Origin: Parabacteroides sp. PF5-9
GTDB taxonomy: Bacteria; Bacteroidota; Bacteroidia; Bacteroidales; Tannerellaceae
Direction of reading: 5' to 3'
Length of the DNA stretch: 50,885 nucleotides
Assembly (NCBI RefSeq): GCF_029893105.1
Contig: NZ_JARXWG010000027.1
Location: forward strand, 1-50,885
Of the stretch, positions 44,920 to 50,885 are shown piece by piece (the first letter of the stretch is position 1; the number at the start of each line of letters is the position of its first letter). The position numbers and the translations under genes are program-made. The notes beneath the pieces were generated by a model. It did no database searches. It was given only the letters and a program-made list of their open reading frames with translations, and was not told the DNA's origin.

Positions 44920-46776
44920 TTATTGCCACCGTTGATCCTGAACCAAAAGTCCTTCCATCTTAACGATCTGATTGTATGGTAACGGCATGGTATACCATTT
45001 TGAATTATAGACTGCCGTGGAATACTTACCTAAATGTTGTGATTCAAACTTGAGGAAGTTGTTTATCTCATTGACAACAATACCCCAACGTACCAGGTCA
45101 TACCACCAGTGGCCTTCCAGACCTAACTCTATTTTACGTTCAAAACGTAATGCCGCAAGAGCGTCTTCTTTTGAGGTAAACTGAGACTCGGGATACAAAC
45201 CGATACGGTAATTGGCCGCAGCATTCGGTTTGGTTGTTCCCGTTACTAAGTCTTCCAATACATAAGAGGATGTGGCAGGCTCCATAGTCGCAGCATCTAC
45301 TGCGCTGATATAACCGTTAGCCGCACGAGCGCGTATCTGGTTGATATAGGTTCGTGCCTCTTGTAAGTCGCCGGTTTCTATCAGACATTCGGCATACATT
45401 AACAATACATCGGCATAACGGATCATATGGTAGTTCTTGGCTGTCGATGAAGTGACCGTATTGATACTCAGACTTCCTTTATCCGCTTTTCTGGGTTGCG
45501 GCTTTTTATTCATATAATACCCACCATTGGAAGGTTCACGTATCCAGCCTTCAATCGTTGTAGGTATACTCCAATCCATATAAGGTACATTAAAACGTCC
45601 TACCGTCACATCCAAGCGCGGGTCGGTATATACCGTCAAATCGGTCACCGGATGTCCATCTTCTCCCACTTGTGTTAAAGAATTCATACTTTGGTACGAC
45701 TTATCCAATAACGGAAGACCATCTGCATTGACAATGTGTGAGTTAACCATTTCATAAGAGGGTTGATAGAATCCCCACCCGCCGGTACCTAACGCTCCGG
45801 TCATACCGGTATTGGAATCTCCCCACAAGGAGTTGGTCGTAGCCTGAGTTCCGGAGATCACTGTTTGAACATCAAACACCGATTCTCCTGTCCAGTCGCT
45901 TTCACCGGCAGTCCAAAGTGATTCATACGTCTCTGCCAACTGAAACTTTTTGTTGTTATTATCTACACCATTGGCAATAATCGTTTCCAATAATGATCTG
46001 ACGGCGGCATAGTTGGGAGACGTCCCATTCAATCCGTCATAGGGAGAGGATTGATATAACATCGCTTTGGCCAGGAATGCGGCAGCAGCCCATTTGTTGG
46101 GAAGCCCTTTATCGGAAGTCCAAACATTAGGAAGGTTGTCATACGCATATTGGAAATCGGCTATTATCTTGTCCCAGATATAGATGTAGTTACCACCTTC
46201 ATCAACATTGGAAACCTGTGGATTGACAGAAGCCTCATAGTCCTCATCTCCCACATAGGGAACAGCTGCTCCATATAATTTGACGACTTCAAAGTGAGAA
46301 AGTCCACGCATAAACCGCGCCTGAGCGATTGCTTCGGTATAAAAATCTTTGGATTCACCCTGAACTGCACTTAATTCTTCCTGAATCTTATTGGCTGTAC
46401 TAATCACGGAGTTGGCACGATAGACCCCATCATAACTTCTGTTCCATTTGTTTTGCAGATAGGCATTATCTACCGTCACCGTGTACACTTCCAGGCTGGT
46501 AAAAGCAGGTTGATCGGAAGCTGCAGAGCCTTTATTGGCCTGACCACCCAAAACATCCCCGTAGGTATAGTTGGTAATACCGGCGGAAAGAGCATTTCCG
46601 GCACTATTTCTATAAAGCGTTGCTCCATACATACCATTAAGCAGCTGATCTACTCCTTCTTTAGTTGTAAACGAACTCTCACCGACCGCTCCTACCGGAT
46701 CTACCGTAAGAAAATCAGAACAGGCAGTCATGGATAAGGTGACAGCGGCTATTATATATACATATATTTTCTTCAT
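44920..46776 (-). CDS. SusD/RagB family outer-membrane glycan-binding lipoprotein
   Basis: 618 residues. A lipoprotein signal has the lipidated cysteine at 19 (MTACSD). The SusD pattern is clear: a short N-terminal FLTVDPVGAVGESSFTT, a TPR-like region with AQARFMRGLSHFEVVKLYG, KWAAAAFLAKAMLYQ, and the C-terminal RYADVLLMYAECL, YINQIRARA and ALRFERKIELGLEGHWWYDLVRWG, then the YTMPLPYNQI end. It sits on the cell surface as the lid of the SusC transporter. Its start is 35 bases after the end of susC. No carbohydrate-active enzyme follows on this strand, so the substrate is not shown. Confidence 0.95.
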   Translation of the reverse strand: MKKIYVYIIAAVTLSMTACSDFLTVDPVGAVGESSFTTKEGVDQLLNGMYGATLYRNSAGNALSAGITNYTYGDVLGGQANKGSAASDQPAFTSLEVYTVTVDNAYLQNKWNRSYDGVYRANSVISTANKIQEELSAVQGESKDFYTEAIAQARFMRGLSHFEVVKLYGAAVPYVGDEDYEASVNPQVSNVDEGGNYIYIWDKIIADFQYAYDNLPNVWTSDKGLPNKWAAAAFLAKAMLYQSSPYDGLNGTSPNYAAVRSLLETIIANGVDNNNKKFQLAETYESLWTAGESDWTGESVFDVQTVISGTQATTNSLWGDSNTGMTGALGTGGWGFYQPSYEMVNSHIVNADGLPLLDKSYQSMNSLTQVGEDGHPVTDLTVYTDPRLDVTVGRFNVPYMDWSIPTTIEGWIREPSNGGYYMNKKPQPRKADKGSLSINTVTSSTAKNYHMIRYADVLLMYAECLIETGDLQEARTYINQIRARAANGYISAVDAATMEPATSSYVLEDLVTGTTKPNAAANYRIGLYPESQFTSKEDALAALRFERKIELGLEGHWWYDLVRWGIVVNEINNFLKFESQHLGKYSTAVYNSKWYTMPLPYNQIVKMEGLLVQDQRWQ

Positions 46777-46811
46777 GATCTAATTATTTTTTTAGCTGTT
46801 ATACAATAGGA

Positions 46812-49800
46812 TTAGAAGCCTACATTTACCCCAAAGATAAACTGGCGGGGAGAGCCATAGGCACCAAAGTCAACACCCTTATTTCTGTCGCTTGCACGAT
46901 TATCAATCGTACTTCTGATTTCAGGATCCAGACCGGTATAGCCTGTTAATGTAAAGACATTAGAGACCTGTCCATAGAAACGGACTCTTTCTAATCCGAT
47001 CTTTGATAGGATATTGCGCGGTAGTGAATAACCCAGTGTCAGGTTCTGCATCCGTAAGTATGATCCGTCTTCAATGTACATCGAGTGTGATTCGTCACGT
47101 GCTTCCGTTCCTTCATACGCCGAACCGGCCCACATCGGGTATTTCCCATTCGGGTTTTCTGTCGGGTGCCATGAAAGGGTTGCCCGCTCCTTATGATAGT
47201 TACTTTGAAGCGCACCATAGTGGGTATAATATTCATACATCTTGAAGATATCATTGCCTACTGAGAAGTAGAAGTAGGTGCTTAAGTCGAAATTATTCCA
47301 GTTGACACCGATATTCAAACCTCCGGTAAAGTCGGGATGAGGATTACCGATGACGGTACGGTCGGAGGCTGTGATTCGACCGTCTCCATCGAGGTCTTTA
47401 AAGATATAACGACCAACGAAAGCGGATGTGTCTAAGTCTTCTTCAGCAGCAATACCGAATGGCAAAACGCTTCCGCCTTTTGCATTCTTGTAGTTTGTGA
47501 CATCTGCTTCACTCTTATAAATACCATCTACCTCATATCCATAAAATACGCCCACCGGCTGACCTGTCGTTATCACCGACATATTGGCCAAACGGGTGCT
47601 GTAGAAGATGTTGGATACACCTGCATTAAGCACCTTGTTGCGATACGTGGAGATGTTTGCATTGACATTGAAACCTACATTACCGATTCGATCGCGATAA
47701 CCGATGCTTAGATCGGTACCCACGTTGCGCATATCACCAAAGTTGACAGAGGGGAAAGTCGCCATCCCGGCCAGAGAAGACCAGTTGGCATCCAGTAAGA
47801 GGTCGGTAGTTTTTCTGGTGTACCATTCAAAACCCAGAGTCAATTTGTTGTTAAATGCCGTCGCATCAAAACCAATATTCAAGGAACGAACTGTTTCCCA
47901 TTTGGCATTTGGGTCACCCAACGCAGTTACTCCATAACCGGTAGTTAAATCACTATCCGTACCTGGTCGGCCATAGGAATAATAGGCGCCTGTACCATAA
48001 CGGAACGCATAGTTGTAAGCGCCGATATTCGAGTTACCTGTCGTACCATAACCGGCACGTAGCTTCAAGTCGTCCAACCAGTTTCTGGTCGATTCCATAA
48101 AAGCTTCATCCGAAATACGCCATCCGGCAGAGACAGAAGGGAATGTTCCCCAACGGTTGTTTTCTCCAAATTTGGAAGAGGCGTCACGACGCACACTTAC
48201 CGTAGCCAGATATTTCCCTTGATAAGAGTAGTCGGCACGGCCAAAATAACCGAACATGGTCGTATGGTTTTGCATATACCCGCTATTACTTTGGTTTGAG
48301 CTGGAGCCATTGTTCAGAGTCCAGGTATTCGGATCGTTTTCAAACGCATAGTCAATACGTGTTCCTGTCATCGAACGACCATTATTCTGATCCAAGGCTT
48401 CTGTTCCGACTACTACCGTTACATTATGGTCGTCGGCAATAGTTCGGGTATAAGAAGCGGTATTGGTCCACTGCCAATCGTAACGAAACATAGATGTTTC
48501 CTCCAGTTGGTTGTTTGTTCGCCCTTCTTTATTGGAGAATATATTCCGTTCAGAGAAAGCCAGAGTCCATCCGCCATTCAGCATAGTCGCAAATTGCGAT
48601 CTGACGGTCAACCCTTCAATCGGTTTAAGTTCGGCAAAGAAAGAAGCCTGTCCGCGTAAGAATTTACTCCAGTCTTCTTTTGCATGTGCTACAGTCATCA
48701 CCGGTTGGTTGGCACGCCCACCTTCCGTAGCCTGTGTGCCTGCGTAATCACCACCTATGTTATAAACCGGAATCCATGGCTGAGTCGTATAGGTCTGACC
48801 AAACACATTGTCATCACCTTGAAAACCACGTTCACCTCCCATTTCCATCACAGCGACATTCATATTTGCGCCAAGTGTCAGGTATCTGGTCGCATTATAT
48901 ACGGCATTCAGACGAGCAGTATAACGATCAAAGAATGAGTTCTTGATTGTTCCTTCACGGGTAGAATAACCGACAGAGAGGGAGTAAGAGCCTTTATCGT
49001 TACCTCCTAATACACCCAGCTGATGGTCTTGTATAAAACCCGACTGAGTCACCTGATCGTACCAGTTTGTTCCGGCAAGCGCTACTTCTTCGGAATAACC
49101 GTCTAACTTCATTTGTGCATAGGCAGAACGCGACCAAGAGTTGGTACCATCATCTCTATAAGAGGCTTCCCATGCAGCTACGCTACCGTATTGGTTGATA
49201 ATATCCTGTTCGGAGTAACCGGCCGGTTTGATAGCGTAAGGCATGGTCAGTCTGTCGTTCTCATCCAAAGAACCGAACTGTGCATGTGTAGTCGTTAATC
49301 CGCGATAGTCGCGCAGGTTCACCATACCCTTGCCTACAAACTCCATCGCTTCATTGGCATTCAACAGGTCATACCCGCTGTTGGCCATCTTAGAGGTACC
49401 GATGTATCCATTGTAAGTGATACGCACACGGCCACCTTTATCTCCTTGTTTGGTGGTGATAATGATAACACCGTTTGCACCCTGCGCACCATAAATAGCT
49501 GTTGCAGAGGCGTCTTTCAATACCTGGAATGTTTCGATATCATTCGGATTGACCGCGTCGATATCAACACCAGATACACCGTCTACCACGATCAACGGAT
49601 CAGAACCGTTCACAGAGCCGACCCCACGGATACGGATAGTCGTGGGTGAACCGGGAGCACCGGTTGAAGAGACATACACCCCTGATGCACGTCCCTGCAA
49701 AGCTTCCGCGAAAGTAGCATAAGGCTGTTCCTGAAGGTCTTCGGCCGATACTACGGCAACAGAACCTGTGATGTCTCTTTTCTGCTGGGTACCATAGCCC

Positions 49801-50207
49801 ACTACCACGACTTCATCAAGCGCTTGGGAGTCTTCTGCTAAAGTCACACTGATTGCTGCCTGGTTATTGATCGCCACCTCACGGGTGACATAACCAATAT
49901 AGGAGATCACCAATACACCATTACCCGGCGCATTTTCAATAGTAGCATTACCGTCCAGATCGGTAATATTACCGGTAGTGGTTCCTTTAACCATGACATT
50001 CGCACCAATCACCGGTCCCAGGTTATCTGTCACAGAGACTGTAATAGTACGTCCTTGTTGGGGAATAATGGGATTATTAACCTCGGATGTAGCCGTTATC
50101 GACTGAAAAACAAAGAGAAGAGAGATACAGAGCGGAATTTTCAATAAGACTTTAATGCGTTGCGAAAAAAAGGCAATAAAGTTGTCTAACAAAGTTTTAT
50201 TTTTCAT
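46812..50207 (-). CDS. SusC/RagA family TonB-dependent outer-membrane transporter
   Basis: 1131 residues. After a signal segment (about 1-40, with hydrophobic LCISLLFVFQSITA) comes a carboxypeptidase-regulatory-like Ig domain near 53-125, then the TonB-box/plug with LDEVVVVGYGTQQKRDITGSVAVVS and GVYVSS plus IRIRG. The DGVSGVDIDAVNPNDIETFQVLKDASATAIYG plug signature follows. The barrel fills the remainder, with the final strand FIFGVNVGF ending in phenylalanine. It lacks an STN domain, so no anti-sigma-type signalling is indicated. It pairs with SusD. Regulation may involve the structure at 50266-50301. Confidence 0.96.
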   Translation of the reverse strand: MKNKTLLDNFIAFFSQRIKVLLKIPLCISLLFVFQSITATSEVNNPIIPQQGRTITVSVTDNLGPVIGANVMVKGTTTGNITDLDGNATIENAPGNGVLVISYIGYVTREVAINNQAAISVTLAEDSQALDEVVVVGYGTQQKRDITGSVAVVSAEDLQEQPYATFAEALQGRASGVYVSSTGAPGSPTTIRIRGVGSVNGSDPLIVVDGVSGVDIDAVNPNDIETFQVLKDASATAIYGAQGANGVIIITTKQGDKGGRVRITYNGYIGTSKMANSGYDLLNANEAMEFVGKGMVNLRDYRGLTTTHAQFGSLDENDRLTMPYAIKPAGYSEQDIINQYGSVAAWEASYRDDGTNSWSRSAYAQMKLDGYSEEVALAGTNWYDQVTQSGFIQDHQLGVLGGNDKGSYSLSVGYSTREGTIKNSFFDRYTARLNAVYNATRYLTLGANMNVAVMEMGGERGFQGDDNVFGQTYTTQPWIPVYNIGGDYAGTQATEGGRANQPVMTVAHAKEDWSKFLRGQASFFAELKPIEGLTVRSQFATMLNGGWTLAFSERNIFSNKEGRTNNQLEETSMFRYDWQWTNTASYTRTIADDHNVTVVVGTEALDQNNGRSMTGTRIDYAFENDPNTWTLNNGSSSNQSNSGYMQNHTTMFGYFGRADYSYQGKYLATVSVRRDASSKFGENNRWGTFPSVSAGWRISDEAFMESTRNWLDDLKLRAGYGTTGNSNIGAYNYAFRYGTGAYYSYGRPGTDSDLTTGYGVTALGDPNAKWETVRSLNIGFDATAFNNKLTLGFEWYTRKTTDLLLDANWSSLAGMATFPSVNFGDMRNVGTDLSIGYRDRIGNVGFNVNANISTYRNKVLNAGVSNIFYSTRLANMSVITTGQPVGVFYGYEVDGIYKSEADVTNYKNAKGGSVLPFGIAAEEDLDTSAFVGRYIFKDLDGDGRITASDRTVIGNPHPDFTGGLNIGVNWNNFDLSTYFYFSVGNDIFKMYEYYTHYGALQSNYHKERATLSWHPTENPNGKYPMWAGSAYEGTEARDESHSMYIEDGSYLRMQNLTLGYSLPRNILSKIGLERVRFYGQVSNVFTLTGYTGLDPEIRSTIDNRASDRNKGVDFGAYGSPRQFIFGVNVGF

Positions 50208-50301
50208 ATCTTTGTTTATGTTTTAAGTGAATACTAAAATGTTACGTGTGTTTACTTAATGACTCGACGGTAGATGCTGTAACATCTGCCGTCTTTCTTT
50301 T
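50207..50301 (+). ncRNA. Candidate cis-antisense RNA in the susC leader
   Basis: A plus-strand TATCTTTG box (50207-50214) matches TAnnTTTG. About 50 bases on, GACGGTAGATG (50266-50276) and CATCTGCCGTC (50283-50293) form an 11-bp stem (one G:U) with loop CTGTAA, followed by TTTCTTTT (50294-50301). No plus-strand gene ends here. The layout would give an RNA of about 80 bases opposite the susC 5' untranslated region, as described for DonS-type RNAs in Bacteroides. Alternatively, the hairpin is a leader structure of susC itself. Confidence 0.4.
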
Positions 50302-50885
50302 ATGATTTACAGTTAACTTCTTTATTTCATAGGCATCATAGATTTAAAATTACACTTATATATTAGAATCTGTTAATTACACGAACGTACCAGGATCGGA
50401 ACTGATTACAGAATACTTTTGCCTTTTCACGAATAAACATAAATTCCATAAGCAAAGATAAAAACAAGACGTCCCTCATTATTCATCTTATGACCTTAAA
50501 ACGAAATTTTAATCGATTAAAACGAATTAAGAATGTAAACAAATGAAATATGCATTGAAACAATATATATCGGGATCCGTGGCTTTTTATCGCGGTCTAT
50601 GACTACAAATCATACATTAATCAGATATCAACGAGAATGTCTCAAAAGTCTGAAAATCATTTTGATGTAGTTATAAAATGGCAAACCCCAAAAGTCCAGC
50701 GGAGTTTCAATATGAACTGCACCCCGAAGTGGGTTCAACCCTTATCAGGGTTGATGTGAGTGATTTTGATTACCTACCCCGGGTGAAACCCAGTCATGTT
50801 CGGAAGAAGTTTGTCGTTTTTTACGAAAGTATATATTTCTTTCTGTTATGGATAACTAGGTAGTTATCAACAAAAAAAGCCCCCT
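50302..50885. other. Region upstream of susC to window edge
   Basis: No gene is supported. At 50721-50791 three small hairpins occur in a row: an ACCC/GGGT stem, TCAACCCT/AGGGTTGA (50735-50742 with 50747-50754) and a GGGT/ACCC stem, GC-richer than the surroundings and REP-like. An 8-bp palindrome GATAACTA/TAGTTATC lies at 50851-50868. The final 15 bases, read on the minus strand, are AGGGGGCTTTTTTTG, which looks like the 3' arm and T-tail of a terminator for a minus-strand gene beyond the edge. Confidence 0.45.

Noticed and set aside
50678-50863. 61-codon plus-strand open frame at the right edge
   Set aside because: It runs through the hairpin patch with no recognisable domain; the reading frame is better explained by chance over the repeats.

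Overview
The window is chromosomal DNA from a member of the Bacteroidota, most likely the order Bacteroidales. Evidence: a SusC/SusD pair, a hybrid two-component regulator with a periplasmic propeller, many TAnnTTTG-type promoter boxes, few Shine-Dalgarno sites, and conserved Bacteroidales neighbourhoods (Sua5/ClC/fmt; radA/radical SAM/GT2/FAD protein). A Parabacteroides-like (Tannerellaceae) host is plausible, but I cannot prove it from sequence alone. I found no tRNA, rRNA, CRISPR array, phage or intact insertion sequence.

Layout. 0.3-5.5 kb (minus): threonylcarbamoyl-AMP synthase, polyprenyl-phosphate sugar transferase, ClC channel, fmt and a DUF454 protein. 5.6-9.3 kb (plus): recJ-recQ, a DNA resection pair. 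9.3-12 kb: a secreted ThuA-domain protein (minus), then a barrel-like protein and a cyclophilin (plus). 12.8-18.1 kb (minus): radA, radical SAM, GT2 and an FAD-dependent dehydrogenase.

18.2-32.4 kb (plus) is the most interesting accessory block. A hybrid two-component sensor/AraC regulator is followed by a ROK sugar kinase, a NagB-like deaminase/isomerase, a FucP-family transporter, a small secreted protein, a GH18 lipoprotein, a ThuA protein, a GH9 enzyme and two more ThuA proteins. It looks like a complete route for an amino-sugar or beta-linked glycan: surface or periplasmic cleavage, uptake, phosphorylation, deamination. It has no SusC/SusD pair, no NagA, and three secreted ThuA proteins of unknown chemistry. 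A fourth ThuA protein at 9.3 kb is a close paralogue of the one beside GH18.

32.6-43.3 kb (minus): a CE1-like esterase with a degenerate extra hydrolase half, a GH78 rhamnosidase, an EamA transporter, a PatB/MalY lyase, a DUF3737 beta-helix protein, a carboxymuconolactone-decarboxylase-like protein, an aldo/keto reductase and an outer-membrane protein. A divergent AraC regulator (43.4-44.4 kb, plus) faces the last group across direct repeats that look like its operator. 44.9-50.2 kb (minus): a stand-alone SusC/SusD pair, with a plus-strand hairpin/T-run in front of susC suggestive of a cis-antisense RNA.

Across the window, three intergenic regions carry arrays of four short palindromes with an exact 22-bp period (about 12.56, 22.18 and 44.58 kb). 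Two are near-identical copies of one compound element with terminal inverted repeats; the third has the same geometry but an unrelated sequence. I regard these arrays and the ThuA/GH18/GH9 cluster as the best candidates for undescribed biology here.
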